From Henningerozyma blattae CBS 6284 (taxonomy: Eukaryota; Ascomycota; Saccharomycetes; Saccharomycetales; Saccharomycetaceae), in contig NC_020191.1 in assembly GCF_000315915.1 (NCBI RefSeq), positions 248,001 through 312,000 on the forward strand: a stretch of DNA of 64,000 nucleotides, given 5' to 3'. This document shows, in pieces, positions 42,901 to 53,569 of this stretch; position 1 is the first letter of the stretch; every line of letters begins with the position of its first letter. A program made the position numbers and the translations under genes. The notes beneath the pieces were generated by a model. That model searched no databases. It saw only the letters and a list, made by a program, of their open reading frames with translations, and had not been told where the DNA came from.

Positions 42901-43350
42901 GAAGATAATGGAATACAAGATGAAAATGGAAACAGAAATTTCTTAAATGACACTATTGAAGGGGTCTATCACCACACAATTAGTTTCTATAATGGGCTAA
43001 TAATTTATTTTTTCACCATTATTAGGAATTTAAATGTTGAATTTTTGCAAAATTATGTTATGAAAGTTATTTCATCGCTAAATAAGCTAAATAAACTGAT
43101 CGAATTGAAGAATATCAAAGTTTTACCGTTAATGTGGCAAGGAATAATTGCTGGCTGTGCATGTCAATCTGAAGATATACAAGATCAGTTTAGAGAATGG
43201 GCTGGCCAAATGGCAAAAAATGGTATGGGATCTTATTGGGGTGCAAGACAGGTCATGTACGAAGTTTGGAGGCGTCGTAGGGAGGCTTTGGATGGTGATG
43301 ATTGGTACAGTGTCTACAAAGATTGGAATATTAACTTGATGCTATTTTAA
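39952..43350 (+). CDS. ARG81: Arg81, zinc-cluster regulator of arginine metabolism
   Basis: This 1132-residue protein is the homologue of S. cerevisiae Arg81/ArgRII (880 residues). It is the DNA-binding and arginine-sensing member of the ArgR-Mcm1 complex, which represses arginine synthesis and induces its breakdown. The zinc cluster lies near residues 16-44 (YSGCWTCRSRKIKCD, QCKRCLKANLKCEGYNI). The region from about residue 640 to the end is strongly conserved, including GLSRFLLNHFIDNVAD, NPWKTLYFPRVLNTLGDLAGL, SSIDVVWGTM and the C-terminal SYWGARQVMYEVWRRRRE and WYSVYKDW. Residues 150-600 are an Asn/Ser/Asp-rich expansion that accounts for the extra length. No frame break is seen. Confidence 0.96.
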   Translation: MGYNDETARNRTYSGCWTCRSRKIKCDQQKPQCKRCLKANLKCEGYNIRLTWCDLAKYDIYGDLIESADDKKAVHQRNHISFAKYNNNTVDLSEIDDNLSYLDDSDPNEIRGVRFLQQGPFRLFTYANINSLDRHNLSGIEKLNHHKVYKSTISRDSSLTPIKTTSPLPLRSSPLIRHAHTPTQSLIQEQLSQTPNLIKNDNFHENLIKSITSSVKKTQNNRNINESHNHHSLDEDDINPSQGIDSDTNLSANVNNDEINFANISTSTNLPLENDVNGHRGKENNEDNSIDNHYTDENEDYRNAISLNTEPPIYPKSVDNGAEKSSELHDATRVPTTLVSNKVSLIKNNSNNNDINNAKINLGTTNLNIEKNEPPITSSIGSPNDKILNKNIAKNRAIGTSKRFDSHASSNIALHTNGNNTINSDLNITSDNLSDVTFDYDKSKNTVFADPTLSWISRELRDDVLLSALALQVSNVIQPNDSNSKFQQASDSNGAQTHNDNQLRTPKITTNLASTQNPDTTTSKVNQTLQSAIQSLFTSQSTAESEIEKIITTAIDSMHPSPIHLNSESLVASIPSNDLIQPNDIVPYAQDTSPKQINKSNISDQILFDSPNGDSYMPKTVMEVVSSNSLDEDITENIKARDLCFVVPRTGLLVHGLSRFLLNHFIDNVADLMIVVTVSKNPWKTLYFPRVLNTLGDLAGLGHSSYSRNSLLNAILALSCFNLLNKFPKTTKEHNFFLKLGIQFRLQACIFLKSCLQYTVNKEKYKDVLCALLAMSSIDVVWGTMTDCHYHLDICRKYIEARMKRKSKLSEKAKTLHRIFTFYKLIQDSTSLDKVRESEIDLQNKQLISDTVTTNENNQGTYLEEVHSITGQIYIRYIPENPTKQVESPASGSPPMFNRISKENYYFSKGNNNQPLEADILRIDCLYGLPNSLIMLFSECISLARHSEYFNLNKLSLPRNFNDLIIKFEKKLLKWKPEWNFFQEDNGIQDENGNRNFLNDTIEGVYHHTISFYNGLIIYFFTIIRNLNVEFLQNYVMKVISSLNKLNKLIELKNIKVLPLMWQGIIAGCACQSEDIQDQFREWAGQMAKNGMGSYWGARQVMYEVWRRRREALDGDDWYSVYKDWNINLMLF

Positions 43351-43849
43351 TACTTCTTTTCATAGAGTTATTTTCATTTGGTATTTTGCTTATTACTACA
43401 TAAAAATTGGTTATATACTTATTAGTACTTCCTGGTATCTAATAGCATTGATTAGCTAATGCTATCAACATTTTAACGATAAAAGAGATGTAAGGAAATA
43501 GTAATAAGGCTCAATTATTGGAATAGCAAAAATAATAAATTATGGATTATATACTTTTACTATTTAACTGGCGGTAAGTTAGCATGAGCTGCATCTTAAA
43601 GCTCTACTATAATTATTCAAATCACTCTAGTTACTTCAAATCTCTTAGATGGACATCGCGTTAATGCACATTTTTTGAGCGTAAAGATATCCGAGCGTTA
43701 ACGACACAAATTATGAAAAAGATAAATTATTTGAGCTAATTTTATACCAATTATTTTTAAAAAAAGAGTGTCTTATATATAAATATGCATTTTTAAAGTT
43801 CTTAGATAAAGAATATTTTAAGTCTGTCCTTTTTTATAAAAAAAATAAT
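43351..43849. other. Intergenic region right of ARG81
   Basis: 499 bases between co-oriented genes. No other gene seen; it must hold the ARG81 3' end and the promoter of the next gene. Confidence 0.55.
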
Positions 43850-45745
43850 ATGGCCTCAATTGAACGGAGCCTAGGCGCTGAAAGAAGTGTTGTGCAAGAT
43901 ACAATTCGAAATTTTAATTTAAGAAATGAAAAACTAAAGCAACTTTACTCAAATGATAATCATCAATTAGAGAGTCCAAATTGTATAGGCTTGAATTGGT
44001 TAACTAGTCATTACAATGATCACAGGAATATAAATCATATTGATGGAGATCTTCTAATTCCGGAAGATATTCCAATATCCCCAATTATTAATGAAAAAAA
44101 TGATACAATCGATATTAAAAATTCCCTTATACAACAAATTGATAACATTCAAATGCGTTTAGCCAACGTTATCTCATTATGTGCCATAAATAACAAGCAT
44201 AAACTTACAGAAGATATTAGAGATACTTATCCAAAAAGTAAGGAAAAATTTCAAAAAACAGAGAAACAAATACTCTTAAAAGCTCCTAGCATTAACACTT
44301 TATTATTAGTTGATGAATTTCCATATCTAAGCAAAGAAGGAGATTCTGAATATATCTTTCTTAACCGAAATTTATCACACTTATCCCCAGATTTATCTAT
44401 GTACCAGCATCACTCTGGTATCATTGAAAACAGGCAGACAGAGGATAATAGCTATTTACAAGAAGAACTAAAGTGCATTAATTCAAATCATATTTCATCT
44501 CCCGAAAAGATTACTGAAAATTTAATAATCCAGAAGCAAATTCCAAATCATGTATTCAAAATAAAAAGTCCAAATGTGCAATTTTTGACCCCAAATATTA
44601 AATCTCCTACCAACTTTACTGGCAAAGGTTTAGGCTATGAATCTAATAATGAGATTTTTGATATTTCCTCCATAACTTCTAGTGGCAGTTGTAGTAATTC
44701 AAGACTAGACTCTGAAGTTAATGAACAATCTTCCTATTTACAAGAGCATATTCCAGGAAATAATTACGACAAAGCCATCTTTAGTTTAACAGAGGTAAAT
44801 TTGAATAAAAAGGTAGAGGAACTGGCTGAAGAAACAAAAGCTAAAAATAGAAATCTTTTTTATAAGACTAATATTGATGTTATCCAAGTAGCAAATAATT
44901 TTGACGATAATAAGATTTTACATGGAAACACCACATTATCAGACCGAAATCTTAAAACTATTGAAGCCCAAGAAGAAAGTAGAAATAACGAGGAAAATAA
45001 AGATGAACATTTAGAAAAAATTATTAGGTCTAAATATTTTGAACAAAATAAATATACTGACAAATATTTGGAGCAAATGAAATTAATTAATGAGGAGATT
45101 TTAGATTTTCATAACGGAAATCAAAGGCTTATTTCTTTACATCCTGAAGGCAATACTGCAACTGAATTTCATGCAAACAAAGGTCTACATATCGTTCATA
45201 ATGGATCCAACAGTTCGGTACACAGCACTAATATTGAGAATGATGATAGTCAAATATTGAATAGCATAATCAAATCTTCTAAAATTAAAAAAGAGGTAGA
45301 AGAAATGTATGTAAAAATTGTTTCGGAACTGAAGAATAAAGTTGAATTAGATAACTCAATAGTCACGGAAGAAAGTATTCCGTCCAATAAACAAAATTGG
45401 TTCTCGTCAAAGCTTTCAAAACATTCTATGGGATATCTAAGGTGGAAATCAAAAAGTAATAGGGATGATTATTATGCACAGCATTTTAAAAGCAAACTAA
45501 TCCAACGTGCTTTGAATGAAGATGTCAATATATCTGACCCTAGCCTAATAACGACTCAAAAAATCAAGTATGGTTTAAAAGATATTATTTTGGAGTTACT
45601 AGAGAAGAAAATGGGTTGTTACAATGGTACAGAAAATATTGAAAATAGAATAAATTGGCATAGTAAATATATTGATGAAGATAAATTGTTTTTAAAAGAT
45701 TACATAAAAAATCAATGGCCAGAGTATTTTGGTGATTTGTTGTAA
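43850..45745 (+). CDS. Unrecognised 631-residue protein
   Basis: I do not recognise this gene. The frame is long, starts at an ATG after an A-rich leader and has codon use like its neighbours, so it is very likely real. The N-terminus (MASIERSLGAERSVVQDTIRNFNLRNEKLKQLY) is helical and amphipathic. Residues 90-125 and 310-400 contain charged, heptad-like stretches that may form coiled coils. Most of the middle is Asn/Ser/Glu-rich and probably disordered. The C-terminal 120 residues (WFSSKLSKHSMGYLRW, then KYGLKDIILELLEKKMG and KDYIKNQWPEYFGDLL) are more ordered-looking and the best seed for a search. No signal peptide, membrane segment or zinc motif is seen. It may be a fast-evolving yeast protein. 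Confidence 0.7.
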   Translation: MASIERSLGAERSVVQDTIRNFNLRNEKLKQLYSNDNHQLESPNCIGLNWLTSHYNDHRNINHIDGDLLIPEDIPISPIINEKNDTIDIKNSLIQQIDNIQMRLANVISLCAINNKHKLTEDIRDTYPKSKEKFQKTEKQILLKAPSINTLLLVDEFPYLSKEGDSEYIFLNRNLSHLSPDLSMYQHHSGIIENRQTEDNSYLQEELKCINSNHISSPEKITENLIIQKQIPNHVFKIKSPNVQFLTPNIKSPTNFTGKGLGYESNNEIFDISSITSSGSCSNSRLDSEVNEQSSYLQEHIPGNNYDKAIFSLTEVNLNKKVEELAEETKAKNRNLFYKTNIDVIQVANNFDDNKILHGNTTLSDRNLKTIEAQEESRNNEENKDEHLEKIIRSKYFEQNKYTDKYLEQMKLINEEILDFHNGNQRLISLHPEGNTATEFHANKGLHIVHNGSNSSVHSTNIENDDSQILNSIIKSSKIKKEVEEMYVKIVSELKNKVELDNSIVTEESIPSNKQNWFSSKLSKHSMGYLRWKSKSNRDDYYAQHFKSKLIQRALNEDVNISDPSLITTQKIKYGLKDIILELLEKKMGCYNGTENIENRINWHSKYIDEDKLFLKDYIKNQWPEYFGDLL

Positions 45746-46394
45746 TTCATAGTTTAAAAACAAGCATTGAAGAAATATTGTCACTATCAATAATCAATCT
45801 ACTTCAACTTTGCTGTTTCCATAAAGATGTGCATTTCTGTATTCTTTAATAGAAAGATCGCTTTATGAAAAACAAACAAAAAGTTAAATATAGGTGAGCG
45901 TCCAACATATATATAGTACACTACATTACCACATATATCCTGGTAGAAATATTAGGCATCCCTTATAATATGAAAGAATATTATAGATTAGTATTGAAAG
46001 AAAATTATGGCTAACTTACTACAGATTTTAGAACCCTGAATTCAACCATTCACTTGCAGATCAACTCATTTTTTAAACTGCAAATTACCTTCTAATTTTC
46101 TCAGAATGAAAACTGTTCAACCTGTATCTTTTATTTTGTATCTTCCTTTTCCTAAAAAGGATAAGCAGGTTTTTTCTATAATCTTAAACAATACAAAAAT
46201 ATTATTCTACTAATTAATTGAACTGTCCTAATTATGGCACAAAGGAATAAAAAATATAAAATATATAGAAGATCATGACAACCTTAATCATTTTGCTACA
46301 TTTATTCAATTGGAATTTCACTCACCAGTATTAAGTATTACCTTAATGGGTTCAAAATGTATCACGTGATCACATCGCAAATCTCGAAAAATAA
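45746..46394. other. Intergenic region before the first tRNA-Lys
   Basis: About 650 bases without a gene. Its right end, including ATCACGTGAT at 46361-46370 and the segment before it, recurs beside the third tRNA-Lys gene. Confidence 0.55.
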
Positions 46395-46467
46395 AGCCCT
46401 GTAGGGGGATCGAACCCCTAACCTTGTGATTAAGAGTCACACGCGCTACCGATTGCGCCAACAAGGC
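46395..46467 (-). tRNA. tRNA-Lys(CTT), copy 1
   Basis: A complete 73-nt cloverleaf on the minus strand: acceptor GCCTTGT with ACAGGGC, D arm TTGGCGCAATCGGTAGCGCG, anticodon loop ACTCTTAA with CTT, and T arm AGGGGTTCGATCCCCCT. It is followed by TTATTTTT. The same mature sequence occurs at 47250 and 49952. Confidence 0.97.
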
Positions 46468-46484
46468 TATTTTTCGTTGCTGAT

Positions 46485-46898
46485 TGTTGTAGACGAGATT
46501 GACTTTATACTCATCTACAAGTTGCTAACTAGAAATTATACACAACACCGAGCAACTGCTAGTTGCATACCTGTGAATATCTGTTCGATGCATAATCTCT
46601 ACTAGTTAGCCAGCATTACTCAAACTGTGCACTCCTACCCTTGTAAGTAAGTTTATAAACAGACCAATTAAAGTAAAATGAAAAAGCTGGCGTTGACCTT
46701 TGAAAAGTATTTAAAGGCTAGCTTTTCAGACTTAAAACATAAATTTATAGTTCTTTTATATAGTTATTTAGTTTAAGAAGAACAACAATTATATTCGTAA
46801 GTTCGAAGTATTAACTGGTGTTAAGTTAATAAGATTGTTAAGTTAAGTTTTGGTAGTTACTATTTAAGTGTATCGTACTCCTAAGTTGGTTTACAACA
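46485..46898 (+). repeat. Solo LTR, Ty3/sigma-like (family 1), with target-site duplication
   Basis: 414 bp, from TGTTGTAGACGAG to GGTTTACAACA. CTGAT at 46480-46484 and 46899-46903 is a perfect 5-bp target-site duplication. The left end is 18 bases upstream of the tRNA-Lys 5' end, in opposite transcriptional direction. It is nearly identical to 16417-16831, so this is a fairly recent copy. Confidence 0.92.
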
Positions 46899-46993
46899 CT
46901 GATATGACATAGTGATACTGTCAGTACACTGTGTCAAGGGTTAGGAGCTTACAAACCCTAACTAAATCAGAGACGTTCGTGTCAACATGTTGC

Positions 46994-47171
46994 TGCTGGA
47001 ATATGATTATATCATTTTCTATTAAGTGGTAAAAGACTTTTATCACGTGACTTATTATTTAAGAAATATATTCATTTTAGTTATAGTATTTACTATATAT
47101 TTCTAAATAAAGTAATCGTCTTTACATCTTAAACACTGTATAACAATGTCTAATACTCTTGAATCCCAGTA
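46994..47171 (+). repeat. Delta-like LTR (family 2), shortened copy
   Basis: From TGCTGGAATATGATTATATC to GAATCCCAGTA, 178 bp, matching 21511-21726 with an internal deletion. Shared landmarks are TTATCACGTG, TTTTAGTTATA and TACATCTTAAACACTG. No target-site duplication is visible. It ends about 79 bp upstream of the second tRNA-Lys. Confidence 0.75.
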
Positions 47172-47249
47172 TTATTTAATTTTTCTACTTTATTTATATT
47201 TACTGTTTTAAAATTTAATACTTTTTTTCTAAAAAAACAACAAAAACAG

Positions 47250-47322
47250 GCCTTGTTGGCGCAATCGGTAGCGCGTGTGACTCTTAATCACAAGGTTAGG
47301 GGTTCGATCCCCCTACAGGGCT
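47250..47322 (+). tRNA. tRNA-Lys(CTT), copy 2
   Basis: Same 73-nt cloverleaf as copy 1, on the plus strand and facing away from it. The first 30 or so bases beyond its 3' end equal those of copy 1 (TTATTTTTCGAGATTTGCG onwards), so copies 1 and 2 form an inverted duplication around the LTRs. Confidence 0.97.
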
Positions 47323-49951
47323 TTATTTTTCGAGATTTGCGATGTGATCGCGTGACTATAGTAAACATCATACATGTATTCTGTGAAATTCATTGATTAT
47401 CTTGCAGTCTAGTAGTTGAATATTTAAGATACCTGAATTTATATTGTTTTGCAACTGTACAGCGTTGAATGAACTCTACTAGCTTACTGAAATAATTTTT
47501 TACACCACTTTTTTTTATTTATTTTTGTGCCAAGTTAGCTAATTATTTCAAACAATCAATTTTTAAACCATCCAATAAGTCATCGGATTTATAAATATCC
47601 TCATACATCTTTGAGCTTCTTCAGTGTCTAGTTTTTTATTATATAAAACTTCAAAAACTTTTTTTTTCGAAACCTCTCATCAATTATTTTTTTTGTAATA
47701 TATGAACTGTTCTTATTGTATTTAAATTAGATGTGTACTCAGCATTATCATACTGGGATTTAGCAGAGTAATTCATGTAGCATAAAGGTTCTTAAATTGT
47801 AAAAATTTGATATGGTGCTATTATAGCTGTATATACATACTTTCTTTATAAAAGTATTGGTTTTTAAGAAAATTAAATAGTATTTGATATTAATATAATG
47901 GTGCAAATTTAGAACATTTTAATTACATATATCATAGCTATCTATATTTGTTAATAAAATACGTCATTTATGTATAAAAATAAAGTAAACTTCAATTAGG
48001 AATATTTCTTTTTACTTTCAAAAGGCTTACACTTAAATTAATAAATAACTTAAATATGCCAGAACACAAGCAAGTTGATATTAAAACTGTGATAAAAATG
48101 TATTTTTTTTTTTAGTCAAAGGCTGTCAACATAGGAAAGAAATGAATAAAAATAAGAGTGTGATACAAACACTAGTATGGTGGTTCTCTTTAATATGTAG
48201 TTAAAATAAGGAGAAAGATTTTGATAGAGTTGAGAGACAGTCACTTTATACTTATAATAATAGAGGCAGTACTTATACGGGTCACTCAGAATGAAAGAAG
48301 CATGTAATATAATACAAGGTTTAGAGTATTGCTGTAATACTATGATATTACCTTGTTAGTTTTTTACCATGTTGTTAATATATGGGACAATGATGGTAAA
48401 CTAGTACCGGTATGTAATTCGTTAGACACAGCATGTATTAGTATCCATTAATACTAGTATTGTAACTGGATCCAAGAGGGTAATTCTTAGTTATATGTCA
48501 ACATTTTGAAGAATCCTAAGAAAATCAATAAAATTGTTTTCCAGCAAAAATATGTTTCTTATATAATAAAAATGAATCTCGACTTTGACTTTTAGATAAA
48601 CTTTACATTAGAATAAACTTTATACTTAAATGAAGCAACTGAAACTTAAACATGTGAAACGTTATTTCCTTATTCATTTGGACAACGGTTCACTCCATTT
48701 TTTCCAAATATTTTATGGTATTTTAAGTAGATTGTAGATCAGGATAAGCTGAGTTCCTTTATATGGGCAACCTGTAAATATTGGTACAGTTTAGACATAA
48801 CTCAGACTTCAGCAATTTACTAGAAAATTATATATTATTATTTTTCTAATTTTTTCCTAAAAAGATATTTTTTTATTGTTTAATTTTTACAAGCCTAGGT
48901 TGGTTCATACTTAAAGTATTAGTTAAGAAATATAAATATCATTTAGGGTTAAAGAACATTTATAAATGAAGTTTATTTTATTTCAATAGAGAAAAAACAT
49001 ATTTTTAGATGAATATTGATGTTTATAAGGTATAAAAAAGAAGTAATCCAATATTACATAAAACAACCATTATAAAGTAATGTCAGACTCTCTTAAATTC
49101 CAATTCAGGCATTAAATGTAACTAATAATTGGGCTACTTTATATACAATGTAAATTGGCATGATAAAATCATCTCATGTAGACGATATACCTATGTAGGA
49201 TTGCCGAGATCATGTTGAAACATATTGGCGTTAGGACCTGTCGTAAGTACATAATATTTAAAGTTAGATCTCACATTATGTATCATGTGTCTCATTAGAC
49301 CCACCACTGCTTGATATAATACAACATAAATATGTTAAATGGCGATCAGATTAGTATGTTGCAGAGAGAACTATAACCATGCTTCCTCTTAATATTATTA
49401 CTTATTTATCTTCTAATTTACAAATCAATCTAGTTGTTTATGGGTATCATTTTATATAGAAACTGGAATGGGTGTCGATTCCTGCTAACATGGCGACTTC
49501 TAATTTATTTAGGGTTTTTCAGCTTATACCCCTTGACATATATTGCGGCATTGACATTCCTCTCTAATTCTTTCTTTATAACCAAAAATTGTTGTAATAC
49601 GAGACTGACAGGACAAGGATGGTGTTTCAGAGTTCGGATGGTACTGAGATCGGTAGTTACAGGTTGTACTACACAAGATTATTGTATCTCCCATTGGTCC
49701 TTCTCTATATAGTATATAATAGTATATTGATCTATACATGCTCTTTATATACTTCTTTAGAGCTGGACAGTTCTGGGTCCATAGTTACAAGATGCGGTAC
49801 ATTCATTGAAACCTGGGTGTCATTCTTACTAATAGGTTTCCGAGATGAACCAGAAGTGGGTGAAGATTCAGTGGTTACAGTTGATGTTCCAAGTATTACG
49901 TGAAAGGCGACGGCACTTAAATGGTTTTAAAACAAAAGTTCAAAAAAACAA
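47323..49951. other. Gene desert between tRNA-Lys copies 2 and 3
   Basis: About 2.6 kb without a gene I can support. Frames at 49434-49903 overlap on both strands. One minus-strand reading near 49860-49905 is Ser/Thr-rich (STVTTESSPTSGSS) and might be a scrap of a cell-wall adhesin gene, but the stretch is too short to claim. Confidence 0.45.
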
Positions 49952-50024
49952 GCCTTGTTGGCGCAATCGGTAGCGCGTGTGACTCTTAATCACAAGGTTA
50001 GGGGTTCGATCCCCCTACAGGGCT
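49952..50024 (+). tRNA. tRNA-Lys(CTT), copy 3
   Basis: Same 73-nt tRNA as copies 1 and 2. Its 3' flank, TCACGTGATACATTTTGAAC and the bases up to AAGGT, matches the 3' flank of copy 1 over more than 50 bases. Confidence 0.97.
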
Positions 50025-50429
50025 TTATTTTTTCAAGATTTCTGATATAGTCACGTGATACATTTTGAACCCATTAAGGTGATATCTCACATAAATTTAA
50101 GGAATTACTGAAGTGTTTGAATCTAGTAGTCATAGAAATTAACCTAAATATATAATTTAATTAAATATGTTTCTTATCTTAGATCATTTTTGTCTCTAGC
50201 AAATTGAGTAACATATTTTACTTGGTTTTTAGAGATCTTGTTGACATTAGTAATTAAGATTATGTTAAACAAATATAAAGTTATTAGCTGTGTTTATTAA
50301 TAACGTTATATACATGTCCTTTTCTTTTGGATCTCTATTTGAACAGCATTTGAACAGCTCAAAATATTTGTGCACATTGTTTAACATTTTAGTTAAGTTA
50401 TTTGTTGAATAATGCTTATATTTATTTAG

Positions 50430-50735
50430 GAAAGGTAATATATAATATACAGTATATACACTGAATATTTGGAACTACTGGGGTAATTTTGTGGTAATTT
50501 ATACTTCAAAGAATGGACAGATCTTCTATCGAAATATTGGTTGTCTTATACTAAAATGGAGTCCATTGATTCTTAATATTACTAACTGAGTATTTTTATT
50601 AGTGGGCCGCGTATGCTTAATTCATGTTGGATTATTACACATATTAAGTTGTTATTAGTAGTTATATATATAAAGCCACAATTATGACGACATTAAGTTT
50701 TTGTTAGCCATTAGCATAAAACTATAGCTCTGACA
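50430..50735 (-). repeat. LTR-like repeat, family 3, copy B
   Basis: Inverted and diverged match to 2590-2935, reading TGTCAGAGCT leftward from 50735. Shared landmarks include TAATTGTGGCTTTATA, ATAATCCAACATGA, CTGTCCATT and GTATAAATTACCAC. Confidence 0.55.
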
Positions 50736-51780
50736 CAACTATTGTCCGAAGTTTATGGTCAGGTTTGTTCTCCCCATGCAAGAATTAAAAATTTGAAAGT
50801 GTCATCTTCATGGTTTGGTAAGGTATGATTCATGTGGGTATTTGACTGCAGTTTGTTTTTTTTGGAATTATTGTTTACTTGTTGGTGAAAATTCGCCCTG
50901 TTAAACAATGTGTAAAAGGAGTAATGTTAAAAAAATGTTAAATGGAAATAAATAAAACTATTCTTTATTGAACAAAAAATATTAATTTTAGTATAACGTT
51001 ACAAAAAATTTAAATTTTTATTGAAAATAAATGTTATTAGATATAACAGATCTTTATACGTAAACTGGTAATAATTACTGGTTAAGGATAGAAGAAAGGT
51101 ATAATGTACAAACAATACTAATTAAATCCCAATTAGATATTGCTAGAAATAACTAATAATGTGAGTGTTTCCTAATAGAAAGATATTTTCTAAAGACAAG
51201 ATAGTTCAGAGTTAAATGAATTAGTCAAGTTCCCTAATAATATAAATTATTGGAAGTATAAGTTGTATTAATATTAGAGTCCGACATTATTTAGAGAATA
51301 ATTCTGTTGCTAACAGTAAGGTTATATTATGGAAACCTCCTACCCTTCTGAGTAGGAATAAAATATATAAAAATAAATGTAAGAAACACAAGCTTATAAA
51401 CGAATTTATGCAGGCTATTTATACGTTTCAATTTTGGACGGGGAGAGCCAATTCGTGTTCTATACCTAATGAAAATATTTTCACTTAGTTTACCTGATTA
51501 GTTTACCATGATAATTATAATTAGATATATAATATTATGACACATCATTTACTGTAATAGTTAATCTTATGACACATGAATTACATAATTGAGATTTTAT
51601 TAGTATTATTATTTGTACATCATACTCTTCTATTATTCCTAAACTAGTATTTATTACTTGTTTACGCATAAAGACCTGTTATATTTATTAACATTCATTT
51701 TCAGCAATAAAAGCTTGTTTTAATTTTTTTACATAATAGATAGACGAGCAGTAATCTGAAAATTTGTCAAATCTTTATGA

Positions 51781-51926
51781 CATCGTTTGTTCTTATAAAT
51801 GTCCTCCTCTAACTAAATAATATATATAAAACTATACAAGTATATAAAAACGAACTCTATTTATATTCCGAGAAATACAGGTTGTATAAAAATATCACTT
51901 ACTACGTAATATTTTACGCTCAACAA
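51781..51926 (-). repeat. LTR-like fragment, family 4
   Basis: On the minus strand the segment begins TGTTGAGCGTAAAATATTAC and runs to the TCTTATAAATGTCC block (plus strand). Both blocks recur at 3025-3110, one of them inverted. The TGTTG start suggests the 5' end of a decayed LTR. Confidence 0.4.
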
Positions 51927-53569
51927 AGTAATTTTCTTTTATCAATATTGTTTTGAAAAAGTATAGTCATAAACTATTTTATCTATAAAGTTTCCCGAAT
52001 TAAACTAATCTTGATGAAGTTAGTTTTTTTTTAAACCACTTGGCTTTAGTAGTTAGTTGTTAACAAATAAACTTACTGAATTTGTCAACTGTGTTCTCTA
52101 CAAAATTTAGTATAGAGCTCTTGCCAAAAATATATATATATCTGTATGCTAAGAATACGCGCCAGGCAAAATTTCATTTTCTCATTTGTATGGCCAAACG
52201 AAGCAGAATTGTATAACACGGCGCAGGAAACAGTCGAGAAATAATTTAAAAATACAAGAAAATCGGTTGAAAAATTGGAGTATCCATTCGAGTAGCCATT
52301 GATGTATTTAATTCATATGTATTATTATTATTATAAAAGAAGATAATTACAATACAAGGGGATACCTAATAATTTATTTATATTATATGAGCTCATTAAA
52401 TATTTCTTTTTATACTTCTGTTTATGCTTTGAAAGTTGCAGTATATAAAAAGCTTGTATATAATTTAAATTACGAGGGATGAAGGCTAGGATCGTTGAAC
52501 TGGTTAATAGGATGCATTTCAAATGTATTACAGCTTTGATTAATATAGAGCATGGGGGATAGACTACTCCGAATATATATTTATCTTTTAACTTCATATA
52601 TAATTGTTCAGATAATACATATTACTGTCCATACATATTAATAACAAGAATTCTTCATAATTGGTAAGCCGTATCTTGTGATCTTATGATGGAATTTCCT
52701 GATACCATCTAATATGAGATTTCATTTTTAAATAGAATAGAAATTTTTTCATATTATTAAAGTTAACTAAAATAAGTATAAGTATCATCCCCATACATTT
52801 TACTAATTTATTTGTGCTATTGAACATTAAACTCTATGTTTTTAAAGTTGCCCCTGATCCATTTTGTTAGGAAATATTAAGCTTTTCTTCAATTTATACT
52901 CCAAGTGTTTAACCAATTATCTGGGTTTAGTTAAATAGTTACTTATCCATTTCTCAGTCCGAAATCACGAAAGTGAGCTATAGCCATAAAAATGAGAAAA
53001 TAATCTGTTCGCATTTGTTACCTCTTTGGTTCTCAATACCATTTTTCAATTTCCCTCCAAAATTGTATTGGCAACCTGTAAGACAACGAGAATCAAGAAT
53101 TTTGTCAAAAAGTTTAAAAACCATTAGACAGTTAGTTGCACACTATATACCTCTCCATACTAAAAAATTTCTCACTAGTTACCAGATTATTGCTGTAACC
53201 GAAATTTAATTTTTATACATCAAGTTGACTACTAATTTTATCGAAACCTCTGTGAAAAAATTTGTGAGTTTCCCAGCTGCCAATTTGGAGGCACCAGCAA
53301 ATAGGTGTCAGCAATTCTCAATTGGGCCAGGTATGTAGCAAAAAAATTAGTTAGCGATCGATTATATTAATATACAGTAACATATAGGGGTCTAATATAT
53401 AAGATGAATATTTTTTAGGTTGAAAAAAAATAAGAAATTTTTTTTTTCTTCTCAAATATTTTGTTGCAGAATCAGATCTGATGAAATTTTGAAACTAAAA
53501 TGGTAAAATAGGCTGGCATACCAACTAAACAAAAAAAATGCAAACAAGAACATCACTTATAATCAACCA

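Larger units (their letters stand above)
50025..53569. other. Gene desert with old repeat fragments left of the MULE
   Basis: About 3.5 kb without a supportable gene. It includes the family 3 repeat copy B (50430-50735) and a family 4 fragment (51781-51926). Short frames at 52331-52597 and 52973-53209 have no recognisable features. The left end of the MULE probably lies in the last few hundred bases. Confidence 0.5.

Noticed and set aside
49434..49905. Overlapping frames with hydrophobic or Ser/Thr-rich stretches, possibly an adhesin scrap
   Set aside because: Too short, frames conflict and no domain is recognisable.
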